From NCBI GenBank assembly GCA_025928435.1, contig JAICJM010000161.1, positions 1 to 9,522 of the forward strand: 9,522 nt of DNA, written 5' to 3'. A program made the translations under genes and the position numbers. The stretch is from Thermoleophilia bacterium (lineage in GTDB: Bacteria > Actinomycetota > Thermoleophilia > Gaiellales > JAICJC01). Shown in pieces: positions 1 through 7,240 of this stretch (position 1 is its first letter; each line of letters opens with the position of its first letter). The notes under the pieces were generated by a model. It had not been told where the DNA came from. It searched no databases and saw only the letters and a program-made list of their open reading frames with translations.

Positions 1-1
1 C

Positions 2-1648
2 ACCGAATTCCCGTTCACCCAGGCCGACTTCGAGCAGCAGATGGAGCACGCGCTCGAGCTCTGCCCGGAGATCGTCGGCGACGAGTCCGTGGGTGTGAAG
101 TACGCCATCAACGGCCTGCTGTCGCTGACGCCGGACGGCATGCCCATCCTGGGCGAGACGCCCGAGGTCAAGAACCTGTGGTCGGTCGCGGCGGTGTGGG
201 TGAAGGAGGGGCCCGGCGTCGGCAAGTCGGTGGCCGAGTGGATGGTTCACGGCGAGTCCGAGATCGACCTGCACTCCTCCGACATCGCCCGCTTCTGGGA
301 CCACCAGAAGACGCGCGCGCACGTGCGCGCGCGGGCGGCCGAGGGCTTCAACAAGACATACGGCATCGTCCACCCGGGCGAGCAGTGGGCGTCGAACCGC
401 GACGTCCGGCTGCCGCCGTTCCACTCCCGCCAGGCCGAGCTCGGCGCGACCTTCTTCGAGGCCGCCGGCTGGGAGCGGCCGCACTGGTACGAGTCGAACG
501 CCGGCCTCGTCGAGCAGTACGGCGACCGCATCAACCGGCGCGAGGCCGAGTGGGACGCGCGCTGGTGGTCGCCGATCATCAACGCCGAGCACCTGGCGAT
601 GCGCGACGGCGCGGGCATCGTCGACCTGAGCGCGTTCACGATCTTCGACATCGCCGGCCCCGGGGCGCTCGCGGCGGTGCAGCGGGTGGCGATGCGGCAG
701 ATGGACGTCCCCGTCGGCCGGGTCGTCTACACGCCGGTGCTCTCGCCCGGCGGCGGCTTCAAGGCCGACCTCACGATCATGCGCCTCGGCGACGAGCTGT
801 TCCGTGTCGTCACCGGCGGCGCGCACGGCCCGGCCGACCGCAAGTGGTTCTCCGACCGCCTGCCGGAGGACGGCAGCGCCCAGATCACCGACATCACGTC
901 GGGCTGGACGACGCTCGGCCTCTGGGGGCCGCAGGCGCGCACGATCCTGGAGGGGCTGACGCGCGACGACGTCTCGCACGAGGACTTCCGCTTCGGCACG
1001 TGCCGCACGGTCGAGATGGACACGCTGCGCGTCCTGGCGTCGCGGATCTCCTACGTGGGCGACCTCGGCTGGGAGCTGTACGTCCCGATCGAGGAGGGCC
1101 GGCGGCTGTGGGACATGGTCTACGAGGAGGGCCGCCCCCACGGCCTCGTCCCGGTCGGCATCGGCGTCTACGGCACCACGGGCCGGCTCGAGAAGTGCTA
1201 CCGGGCCTACGGCTTCGAGCTCGAGAGCGAGTACGACGTCGTCGAGGCCGGCATGGCCTGGGGGAAGGTGAAGGAGGAGGACTTCGTCGGCCGCGACGCG
1301 CACCTGCGCCAGCGCGAGGAGGACCCGGCCGCGATCCTGTGCACGCTCACGGTCGACGACCACACGTCGAAGAGCGGCGTCCAGCGCTACATGCTCGGGC
1401 GCGAGCCGATCCTCGCGCTCGACGGCAGCCGACTCGTCGATCGCAAGGGGCGTGGCTCGTATGTCACCAGCACCGGGGCCGGGCCGTCGATCGGCAAGCA
1501 CATCCTGATGGCCTACCTGCCGCCCGAGCAGGCGGTGGCCGGCGAGCGGCTGCTCGTCGAGTACCTCGGCGAGCGCTACCCGGTCACGGTCGCCGTCGCC
1601 GGCTCGACGCCCGTCTTCGATCCCGAGAACACGCGCATCCGGAGTTAG
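2..1648 (+). CDS. FAD-dependent demethylase, dimethylglycine/sarcosine dehydrogenase family (DAO + GcvT domains), 5'-truncated
   Basis: The frame is open from the left edge, so the gene starts upstream; 548 residues are visible. Related fused dehydrogenases are about 800-850 residues, so roughly 270, including the N-terminal FAD Rossmann fold, are missing. Visible order: end of the DAO/FAD domain (residues 1-88, with the LTPDGMPILGE stretch), a central FAO-type linker (about 105-170), a GcvT aminomethyltransferase fold (about 190-440, with ISYVGDLGWELYVP around 349-362 and RLEKCYRAYG further on), and a GcvT C-terminal barrel. Such enzymes oxidise an N-methyl group of dimethylglycine, sarcosine or a related amine on FAD and pass the one-carbon unit to tetrahydrofolate in the GcvT half. 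The ETF genes immediately downstream favour a dehydrogenase over an O2-using oxidase. The family is clear; the substrate cannot be read from the sequence. Stop TAG 1646-1648. Confidence 0.9.
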   Translation, partial: TEFPFTQADFEQQMEHALELCPEIVGDESVGVKYAINGLLSLTPDGMPILGETPEVKNLWSVAAVWVKEGPGVGKSVAEWMVHGESEIDLHSSDIARFWDHQKTRAHVRARAAEGFNKTYGIVHPGEQWASNRDVRLPPFHSRQAELGATFFEAAGWERPHWYESNAGLVEQYGDRINRREAEWDARWWSPIINAEHLAMRDGAGIVDLSAFTIFDIAGPGALAAVQRVAMRQMDVPVGRVVYTPVLSPGGGFKADLTIMRLGDELFRVVTGGAHGPADRKWFSDRLPEDGSAQITDITSGWTTLGLWGPQARTILEGLTRDDVSHEDFRFGTCRTVEMDTLRVLASRISYVGDLGWELYVPIEEGRRLWDMVYEEGRPHGLVPVGIGVYGTTGRLEKCYRAYGFELESEYDVVEAGMAWGKVKEEDFVGRDAHLRQREEDPAAILCTLTVDDHTSKSGVQRYMLGREPILALDGSRLVDRKGRGSYVTSTGAGPSIGKHILMAYLPPEQAVAGERLLVEYLGERYPVTVAVAGSTPVFDPENTRIRS

Positions 1649-1661
1649 TGTGGGGGACCTC

Positions 1662-2429
1662 ATGCCGCTGAACATCCTCTGCTGCGTCAAGCGGGTGCCA
1701 ATGACCGGCGGCCGCATCGTCCTGACCGCCGACGAGCAGGCGATCGAGACCCGCCACCTCGGCTTCACGATCAGCCCGCACGAGGAGTGCGGCGTCGAGG
1801 AGGCGGTGCGGATCGTCGAGGCGCACGGCGGCAGCTCGACCGTGCTCACCCTGGGGCCGCCCGAGGCCGAGGAGCAGCTGCGCGACGCGATGGCGCTCGG
1901 CATCGACCGCGCGATCCTGCTCGGGGCCGACGCCGAGCTCGACGGCGGCGCGACCGCCGCCGCGATCCTCGAAACGATCGCGGCCGAGCGGGCGGCGGGC
2001 ACCGAGTACGACCTGATCTTCTTCGGCAACGAGTCGGCCGACGCCGGCAACTACCAGGTCGGGATCCGGGTCGCGCACGCGCTCGGCCGCCCCTGCGTGA
2101 CGGGCCTGAAGGCGATCGCGGTCGAGGACGGCGCGCTGCGTTGCGAGCAGGAGGTGCCCGGCGGCCGCGACGTCTACCGGGTGCCGCTGCCGGCGGTCGT
2201 CACCGTCAAGGAGGGCCTGAACCTGCCCCGCTACCCGTCCGTGCCGGGGCGGATGCGGGCCAAGCGCAAGCCGCTCGAGACGCGGCCGGTCGCGCCGGCC
2301 GCGGCCGGCGTCGAGAAGGTGCGGCTGGTGGTGCCCGCCGGCCAGGGTAAGCAGGCCCAGATCCTGGGCCACGGCCCGGACGCGGCGCCCGCCGTGGTCG
2401 AGATCCTGCGCGGGGCGGGGGTGCTCTAG
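1662..2429 (+). CDS. etfB: Electron transfer flavoprotein beta subunit
   Basis: A 255-residue protein starting MPLNILCCVKRVP, the usual N-terminal strand of EtfB (family about 250-260 residues). The nucleotide-binding region is seen as FFGNESADAGNYQVG (D127 to G134), followed by PAVVTVKEGLNLPRYPS, typical of the beta subunit. With EtfA it forms the soluble FAD carrier that takes electrons from the upstream dehydrogenase. I chose ATG 1662, preceded by GGGGGA, because it gives the normal family start. An in-frame GTG at 1650, with GGAG at 1641-1644, would add four residues and cannot be excluded. The gap to the upstream stop is 13 bp and to etfA 2 bp, so co-transcription is almost certain. Whether it is a plain or bifurcating ETF cannot be decided by eye; the context argues for a plain relay. 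Confidence 0.95.
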   Translation: MPLNILCCVKRVPMTGGRIVLTADEQAIETRHLGFTISPHEECGVEEAVRIVEAHGGSSTVLTLGPPEAEEQLRDAMALGIDRAILLGADAELDGGATAAAILETIAAERAAGTEYDLIFFGNESADAGNYQVGIRVAHALGRPCVTGLKAIAVEDGALRCEQEVPGGRDVYRVPLPAVVTVKEGLNLPRYPSVPGRMRAKRKPLETRPVAPAAAGVEKVRLVVPAGQGKQAQILGHGPDAAPAVVEILRGAGVL

Positions 2430-2431
2430 AG

Positions 2432-3409
2432 ATGGCCGTCCTCGTCCTGGTCGAGCACTCGGGCGGCGTTCCCGACGACGTCTCCCGACAGGCGGCGACG
2501 CTCGCCCGCGGATACGCCGAGGCGGCCGGGGAGCCGCTCGAGGCGGTGCTGTTCGGCCCCGATGCGAGCGGCGCCGCGCAGGGACTCGGCGCGCTCGGGG
2601 CGGCGGCCGCGTACGTGGTCGTCCACGAGCGCCTGACCGCGTTCGCGCCGCAGGCGTGGGGGCGGACGATCGCGGAGCTCGTCGAGACGCACTCGCCGGC
2701 GGCGGTGATCGCGCCGGGCAGCGAGCGCGCGACCGAGGCGATGGCCCATGCCGCGGCCTTCGCCGACCTGCCGCTCGCGGCCAACTGCGTCGAGGCGGCG
2801 CCGGGCGAGGCGGCCGAGGTGACGCGCCTGCGCTGGGGCGGCAGCCTGCTCGAGCAGGCCCGCGTCCACGGCCGGACGAAGCTCCTCACCGTCGCCCCGC
2901 ACGCGGTCGAGGAGGCGACGGGCGCGCCCGTCCAGACGGTCGTCTCGGAGTTCACGCCGCAGCTCGAGGACGCCGACCTGGTCGTCCAGGTCGTGGAGCG
3001 CGCCCAGACCGGGGCCGGCGGCGGGATCTCGCTCGCCGACGCCAAGGTGGTCGTCAGCGGCGGCCGCGGGGCCGGCTCGGCCGAGGGCTTCGCGCCCGTC
3101 GAGGCGCTGGCGGCGGCGCTGGGCGGGGCGGTCGGCTGCTCGCGCGCCGTGACCATCGCCGGCTGGCGCCCGCACACCGACCAGGTCGGGCAGACCGGCA
3201 CGAAGATCGCGCCCGAGATCTACATCCCGTGCGGCATCAGCGGCGCCACCCAGCACATGGCCGGGTGCAAGGGGGCGAAGCGGATCCTCGCGATCAACAC
3301 CGACGCCGAGGCGCCGATCGTCGCGAACGCCGACTACGCCGTGATCGGCGATCTGCACGAGGTGCTGCCGGCGATCACCGCCGCGATCGAGAAGGCGAGG
3401 GCCGGATAG
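2432..3409 (+). CDS. etfA: Electron transfer flavoprotein alpha subunit
   Basis: A 325-residue protein with the EtfA layout: an N-terminal domain (MAVLVLVEHSGG, about 1-190), then the C-terminal FAD-binding domain. The FAD signatures are all present: SGGRG (S209-G213), S237-R238, VGQTG (Q254-T255-G256), GISGATQH (268-275), and AINTDAEAPI beginning near 288. These contact the isoalloxazine, phosphates and adenine in known ETFs. It pairs with EtfB and is expected to dock on both the demethylase upstream and the membrane Fe-S protein downstream. ATG 2432 lies 2 bp after the etfB stop, which suggests translational coupling. The TAG stop (3407-3409) overlaps the proposed start of the next gene. 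Confidence 0.96.
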   Translation: MAVLVLVEHSGGVPDDVSRQAATLARGYAEAAGEPLEAVLFGPDASGAAQGLGALGAAAAYVVVHERLTAFAPQAWGRTIAELVETHSPAAVIAPGSERATEAMAHAAAFADLPLAANCVEAAPGEAAEVTRLRWGGSLLEQARVHGRTKLLTVAPHAVEEATGAPVQTVVSEFTPQLEDADLVVQVVERAQTGAGGGISLADAKVVVSGGRGAGSAEGFAPVEALAAALGGAVGCSRAVTIAGWRPHTDQVGQTGTKIAPEIYIPCGISGATQHMAGCKGAKRILAINTDAEAPIVANADYAVIGDLHEVLPAITAAIEKARAG

Positions 3410-5376
3410 ACCCGGTCGCCCTCGCCGCCCTGCTGGTCGCGCTGGCCGTCGCCGCGGGCCTGTTCGCCCGCCGCGCCCTGCTGCTCGTCCGGTTGGTGCG
3501 GATGGGGCAGCCGAGCGACCGCTCGGGCGAGGTGCCCGCCCGCCTGCGCAACGAGGCGGTCATCGCCCTCGGCCAGCGCAAGCTGCTGCAGCGGCTCGTC
3601 CCCGGGCTGATGCACGCCTTCATCTTCTGGGGTTTCCTCGTGCTCCTGCCGACCATCCTGATGGCGATGATCGCGATCGCCGACCGGGGCGAGACGATCC
3701 CGTGGCTGGGCCGGCAGGGCTGGTTCGCGCTGCTCGCCGATGTCTTCTGCGTCCTCGTGCTGGCCGGCGTCGTGACCGCGTTTGCGATCCGCAAGATCCA
3801 GCGCCCGGCCCGGTTCGAGGGCAGCCACATGGGCGAGGCCGACCTGATCCTGATCCTGATCGCGGGGATCGTGACGACGCTGCTCCTGTGGCACGCCTCC
3901 CTGATCGCGCTCGGACTGAACGAGTGGGGCGCGAGCTGGTCGCCCGTCTCGAACGCGCTCTCGGACCTGTTCGGCGGCGGCTCCGGCACCCACGACGCCG
4001 AGCGCATCCTGGTCTGGGCGCACATCGCCATCGTGCTCTCGTTTCTCGTGTACCTGCCCAACTCGAAGCACCTCCACATCGCGACGGCGGTTGTGAACGT
4101 CTACTTCGGCCGCACCCGCGCCCGCGGCCGGCTCGAGCCGCTGCGGTTCGACGAGGAAGGGCCCGAGGAGGACATGCGGCTCGGCTCGGGGACGGTCGCC
4201 GACATGACCTGGAAGCAGGTCGTCGATACCTACTCCTGCACGGAGTGCGGCCGCTGCCAGGACGCATGCCCGGCGTGGGCGACCGGCAAGGCCCTCTCGC
4301 CCAAGCTCCTGATCATGGGCCTGCGCGACCAGCTCTTCGCCGAGGGCCCGGCGGTTCTCGCCGATGCCGAGGCCGAGCTGTCGCCGCTCGTGCCGAATGC
4401 TGTCACCGACGACGTCGTCTGGGACTGCGTCACCTGCGGGGCGTGCGTGCGCGAGTGCCCGGTATCGATCGAGCACATCGACCACATCGTCGACCTGCGC
4501 CGGCACCTGGTCATGAACGAGGCCCGCTTCCCGGCCGAGGCCGACCCGATGCTGCGCGACGTCGAGCGCTCGTCCAACCCGTGGGGCAAGCCCCAGTCCG
4601 ACCGGGCGGCGTGGGCGGAAGGGCTGGGCGTGCGCGTGCTCGAGCCGGGCGACCCGGCGCCGGACGTGCTCTACTGGGTCGGCTGTGCGGCGTCCTTCGA
4701 CGAGCGCGCCCGCACCTCGGCCGAGTCGACCGCCAAGCTGCTGGCGGCGGCCGGGATCGACTTCGCCATCCTCGGCCCGCGCGAGGCCTGCACCGGCGAC
4801 CCGGCCCGGCGGATGGGGAACGAGTACGTGTTCCAGGCGTTCGCCGAGCAGAACGTCGAGACCCTGAACGACTCGGGCGCGAAGAAGATCGTCACGTCGT
4901 GCCCGCACTGCTTCAACACGCTCGCGAACGAGTACCCGGACTTCGGCGGCAGCTACGAGGTCGTGCACCACTCGGAGCTCCTGGCCGAGCTCGTGCGCGA
5001 GGGCCGCATCTCGCCCAGCGCCGGCGACCGCCGCATCACCTACCACGACTCCTGCTACCTGGCGCGGCACAACGACGTCCTCGCCGAGCCGCGTGAGCTG
5101 GTCGCGGCCGTCGGGCAGCCAGTGGAGATGGCCCGCAGCGGCAAGCGCACGTTCTGCTGCGGCGCCGGCGGCGCGCACATGTGGATGGAGGAGCGGGGCC
5201 GCCCGATCAACGAGGAGCGCGTCCGCGAGGCGGCCGAGACAGGGGCCGAGACCCTGGCCGTCGCCTGCCCGTACTGCACGATCATGCTGGACGACGGCGT
5301 GCGCACCTCCGGCCGCGACCTGCGTGTCGCCGACGTGGCCACCCTTCTCGCCGAGTCGGTCGAGGCCGCGGAATAG
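3406..5376 (+). CDS. Membrane Fe-S oxidoreductase linking ETF to quinone (EtfD/DgcB-like, NarI-like + 4Fe-4S + CCG domains), probable ATA start
   Basis: Counting from ATA 3406, 656 residues. The N-terminal half is membrane: about five helices (near residues 4-28, 65-90, 105-128, 145-170, 200-235), with H70, H206, H222 and H224 as possible heme b ligands of a NarI-like domain. Then come two 4Fe-4S motifs, C278-x2-C281-x2-C284-x3-C288-P and C341-x2-C344-x2-C347-x3-C351-P. The C-terminal half is HdrB/D-like with two cysteine regions: C427, C462, C499/C502; and C550, C584-C585, C621/C624. This is the architecture of mycobacterial EtfD and of DgcB in dimethylglycine catabolism, which pass electrons from ETF to the quinone pool. 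Location directly after etfBA supports that role. No ATG, GTG or TTG precedes the first helix; TTG 3493, GTG 3496 and ATG 3502 would remove it. ATA 3406 has GAGG 5 nt upstream. Family sure, start uncertain. Confidence 0.92.
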   Translation: MDPVALAALLVALAVAAGLFARRALLLVRLVRMGQPSDRSGEVPARLRNEAVIALGQRKLLQRLVPGLMHAFIFWGFLVLLPTILMAMIAIADRGETIPWLGRQGWFALLADVFCVLVLAGVVTAFAIRKIQRPARFEGSHMGEADLILILIAGIVTTLLLWHASLIALGLNEWGASWSPVSNALSDLFGGGSGTHDAERILVWAHIAIVLSFLVYLPNSKHLHIATAVVNVYFGRTRARGRLEPLRFDEEGPEEDMRLGSGTVADMTWKQVVDTYSCTECGRCQDACPAWATGKALSPKLLIMGLRDQLFAEGPAVLADAEAELSPLVPNAVTDDVVWDCVTCGACVRECPVSIEHIDHIVDLRRHLVMNEARFPAEADPMLRDVERSSNPWGKPQSDRAAWAEGLGVRVLEPGDPAPDVLYWVGCAASFDERARTSAESTAKLLAAAGIDFAILGPREACTGDPARRMGNEYVFQAFAEQNVETLNDSGAKKIVTSCPHCFNTLANEYPDFGGSYEVVHHSELLAELVREGRISPSAGDRRITYHDSCYLARHNDVLAEPRELVAAVGQPVEMARSGKRTFCCGAGGAHMWMEERGRPINEERVREAAETGAETLAVACPYCTIMLDDGVRTSGRDLRVADVATLLAESVEAAE

Positions 5377-5388
5377 CCGTCGGCCGGG

Positions 5389-5408
5389 GGATTGCCATGC
5401 GGCAATCC
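5389..5408. repeat. Perfect 8-bp inverted repeat (hairpin) after the Fe-S gene
   Basis: GGATTGCC (5389-5396), loop ATGC, then GGCAATCC (5401-5408), starting 12 bp after the Fe-S gene stop. No run of T follows, so it is at best a weak intrinsic terminator. It could equally be an operator for a dimeric repressor or an RNA processing hairpin. Confidence 0.5.
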
Positions 5409-5413
5409 TCACT

Positions 5414-5435
5414 CGGAGGGGTGATGCACCCTCCG
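5414..5435 (+). promoter_or_regulatory. Hairpin enclosing a Shine-Dalgarno and ATG
   Basis: CGGAG (5414-5418), a bulged G, GGTG (5420-5423), loop ATG (5424-5426), CACC (5427-5430), CTCCG (5431-5435). The GGAGG ribosome-binding sequence lies in the 5' arm and the ATG forms the loop, so folding would hide the translation signal. A competing pair, CCGGTA (5433-5438) with TACCGG (5450-5455), uses part of the 3' arm. Confidence 0.4.
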
Positions 5436-5462
5436 GTATGGGCTCCGACTACCGGGGTATGA
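5424..5462 (+). CDS. Possible 12-residue leader peptide ORF
   Basis: ATG 5424, 4 nt after GGAGG, encodes MHPPVWAPTTGV and stops with TGA at 5460-5462. That stop overlaps ATG 5459 of the GGDEF-EAL gene as ATGA. It has the best ribosome-binding site in this gap, whereas neither start of the large gene has a well-placed one, so translation by coupling is possible. There is no independent evidence that the peptide is made. Confidence 0.25.
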   Translation: MHPPVWAPTTGV

Positions 5463-7189
5463 GCGAACCCCGCCCCGCCAACCACCCCTGGGATCGGGAG
5501 GGCACGGCCGCGACGGTGCGGGTGCTCCCCGGCACGTCCTACGAATTCGAGCTCCGCGGCGAGCGCTGGGTCATGTGCGCCGCCGGGCCTGAGATCGAGT
5601 CGATCACGGGCTATCCGCCCTCCGACTTCATCGACCATGCCCGCCGCTCGTACGGCAGCATCGTGCATCCCGAGGACTACGCGGGCATGGTCTCCCTGTT
5701 CCAGGACGCGCTCGCGCGACGCGCGCCGTACGCGATCGAGTACCGGGTGATCCACGCGGACGGGTCGACCCGCTGGGTGCAGGGCCACGGCCGGGGCGTG
5801 TGCGACGAGGCCGGCAACGTGACGCGGATCGACGGGTGCTTCTTCGATGTCACCGAACGGCGCCTCAGCGAGGACCGGCTGGCCCACCTGGCGCTGCACG
5901 ACCCGCTCACCGACCTCCCCAACCGCGCGCTCTTCCAGGAGCACCTGACGGTCGCGATCGCGAACGCCCGCCGCAGCGGCAGCGGCGGCGCGGTGCTCTT
6001 CATCGACCTCGACGACTTCAAGCTCGTGAACGACAGCTTCGGTCATGCCGTCGGCGACGAGCTGCTCGTGCTGGTCGCCCAGCGGCTGCGGGAATCGTGC
6101 CGGGCCGGCGACGTGGTCGCCCGTCAGGGTGGCGACGAGTTCCTCGTCCTCGTGCAGGGCACCGCCGCCGACGCGATGCTCGACGCGGCCGCCCAGACCG
6201 TCGCCGCCAACCTGCGCGTCGCCCTCGCCAAGCCGTTCGCCCTGGCGAGCACCGACCTCTACATCACGCCGAGCATCGGCGCGAGCCTCTTCCCCGCGGA
6301 CGGCGACACCGCCGAGACGCTGCTCAAGCACGCCGACATCGCCATGTACGCGGCCAAGGACGCCGGCCGCGACGGCTACCGCCTGTACCAGCCGCCCAAG
6401 CGCGACTCCAGCGTGGAGCTCGCGATCGCGTCGCAGCTGCGCCAGGCCGAGCGCCGCGACGAGCTCGAGCTCTACTACCAGCCGATCGTCGCTCTTGACC
6501 AGTCGTGCATCGTCGGCGCCGAGGCGCTCCTGCGCTGGAACCATCCCGAGGCTGGCCTCCTCCTGCCCGGCGAGTTCCTGCCCGCCGCCGAGCGCACCGG
6601 CCTGATCCGGCCGATGACCGCATGGGTGCTCGAGCGGGCGTGCATCGAGGCCCGCCGCTGGTGCGATCACGACCTCGACCTGTACGCCTCGATCAACCTG
6701 CCCCCGGCCTACTGGCAGCCCGCGGCGATCCGGCGCGTGATCGCGACGATCGAGTCGTTCGGGCTCAGCGCCGACCGGGTGATGATCGAGCTGACCGAGG
6801 AGGCGGCGATGACGGACATCGCCGACCTCGAGCCGATGCTGGCCGAGATCCACTCCCAGGGCCTGCGGCTCGCGATCGACGACTTCGGCACCGGCCACTC
6901 CTCGCTCGGGCGGTTGAGCCAGCTGCGTCCGAGCATGATCAAGATCGACCGATCGTTCGTGAAGGACCTGCCCGGCGACCGCGACGCCGGCGTGCTCGTC
7001 GAGACCATGATCACCATGGCCTCGAAGCTCGGCATCCAGTGCCTCGCCGAGGGCATCGAGACCGAGGCGCAGCTGACGTTCCTGCGCGACGCCGGCTGCC
7101 CGCTCGGCCAGGGCTACCTGTACAGCCGACCGCTGCCCACGTCGCGCTTCAACGCGCTGATCACCGGCGAGGAGCGGCGGGCGGCGTAG
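5459..7189 (+). CDS. PAS-GGDEF-EAL protein, probable bifunctional diguanylate cyclase/c-di-GMP phosphodiesterase
   Basis: A 576-residue cytosolic protein with no membrane segment or signal peptide. A PAS/PAC sensor domain covers about residues 15-135, ending in FDVTERR. The GGDEF domain (about 141-300) begins at DPLTDLPNR (148-156) and has an intact active site GGDEF (224-228), plus an inhibitory-site RxxD (R215, D218) exactly five residues before it. The EAL domain (about 325-570) keeps E355-A-L, N413, E444 (ELTE), D474-D475 (DDFGTG), K495, E531 (AEGIET) and Q551. Both synthesis and breakdown of cyclic di-GMP therefore look possible, with the PAS domain presumably setting the balance in response to an unknown signal. 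ATG 5459 overlaps the leader ORF stop; ATG 5438 would add seven residues. Neither has a well-spaced Shine-Dalgarno. It sits 82 bp behind the demethylase/ETF operon on the same strand, so read-through is possible. Confidence 0.95.
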   Translation: MSEPRPANHPWDREGTAATVRVLPGTSYEFELRGERWVMCAAGPEIESITGYPPSDFIDHARRSYGSIVHPEDYAGMVSLFQDALARRAPYAIEYRVIHADGSTRWVQGHGRGVCDEAGNVTRIDGCFFDVTERRLSEDRLAHLALHDPLTDLPNRALFQEHLTVAIANARRSGSGGAVLFIDLDDFKLVNDSFGHAVGDELLVLVAQRLRESCRAGDVVARQGGDEFLVLVQGTAADAMLDAAAQTVAANLRVALAKPFALASTDLYITPSIGASLFPADGDTAETLLKHADIAMYAAKDAGRDGYRLYQPPKRDSSVELAIASQLRQAERRDELELYYQPIVALDQSCIVGAEALLRWNHPEAGLLLPGEFLPAAERTGLIRPMTAWVLERACIEARRWCDHDLDLYASINLPPAYWQPAAIRRVIATIESFGLSADRVMIELTEEAAMTDIADLEPMLAEIHSQGLRLAIDDFGTGHSSLGRLSQLRPSMIKIDRSFVKDLPGDRDAGVLVETMITMASKLGIQCLAEGIETEAQLTFLRDAGCPLGQGYLYSRPLPTSRFNALITGEERRAA

Positions 7190-7195
7190 TCGTGT

Positions 7196-7228
7196 GTGAA
7201 TAAACAGGGTCAGACCCCTCTTATTCAC
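7196..7228. repeat. Nested palindrome, REP-like element 1
   Basis: Outer arms GTGAATAA (7196-7203) and TTATTCAC (7221-7228) enclose an inner palindrome GGGTC-A-GACCC (7207-7217). It begins 6 bp after the GGDEF-EAL stop. It shares CAGACCCC with the element at 7318-7352. The shape and core resemble dispersed REP-type palindromes; it could also terminate transcription from either side. Confidence 0.7.
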
Positions 7229-7240
7229 GCTCTTTGAAGG

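Larger units (their letters stand above)
5377..5458 (+). promoter_or_regulatory. Structured leader between the Fe-S gene and the GGDEF-EAL gene
   Basis: This 82-bp gap carries three inverted repeats (5389-5408, 5414-5435, 5433-5455), a strong ribosome-binding sequence (GGAGG, 5415-5419) and a 12-codon reading frame that runs into the next start. The second and third repeats share bases 5433-5435 and cannot form together. I see no convincing -10/-35 pair and no T-tract, so it is unclear whether a promoter or terminator sits here or whether the GGDEF-EAL gene is read through from the operon. A regulatory role is inference; GC-rich DNA forms hairpins easily. Confidence 0.35.

Noticed and set aside
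178..1671. 497-codon + frame inside the demethylase
   Set aside because: Out-of-frame shadow, extremely Arg/Gly-rich, while the other frame encodes clear GcvT motifs.
1584..3358. Long - strand frames opposite etfB and etfA
   Set aside because: Shadows of conserved + strand genes; no domain is recognisable.
2656..3405. Open + frame running through etfA into the Fe-S gene, which would give a 906-residue protein
   Set aside because: The part overlapping etfA is an Arg/Gly-rich out-of-frame reading with no domain; etfA in the other frame is complete and conserved.
3394..3409. Programmed frameshift fusing EtfA to the Fe-S protein
   Set aside because: No slippery heptamer is present and the two proteins are normally separate; an overlapping start is simpler.
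3334..5412. 692-codon open frame on the - strand
   Set aside because: Antisense shadow of the Fe-S gene; low-complexity Arg/Ala/Gly/Asp composition without recognisable motifs.
5377..5458. c-di-GMP riboswitch before the GGDEF-EAL gene
   Set aside because: The gap is short and lacks the conserved GEMM core and tetraloop pattern; only generic hairpins are visible.
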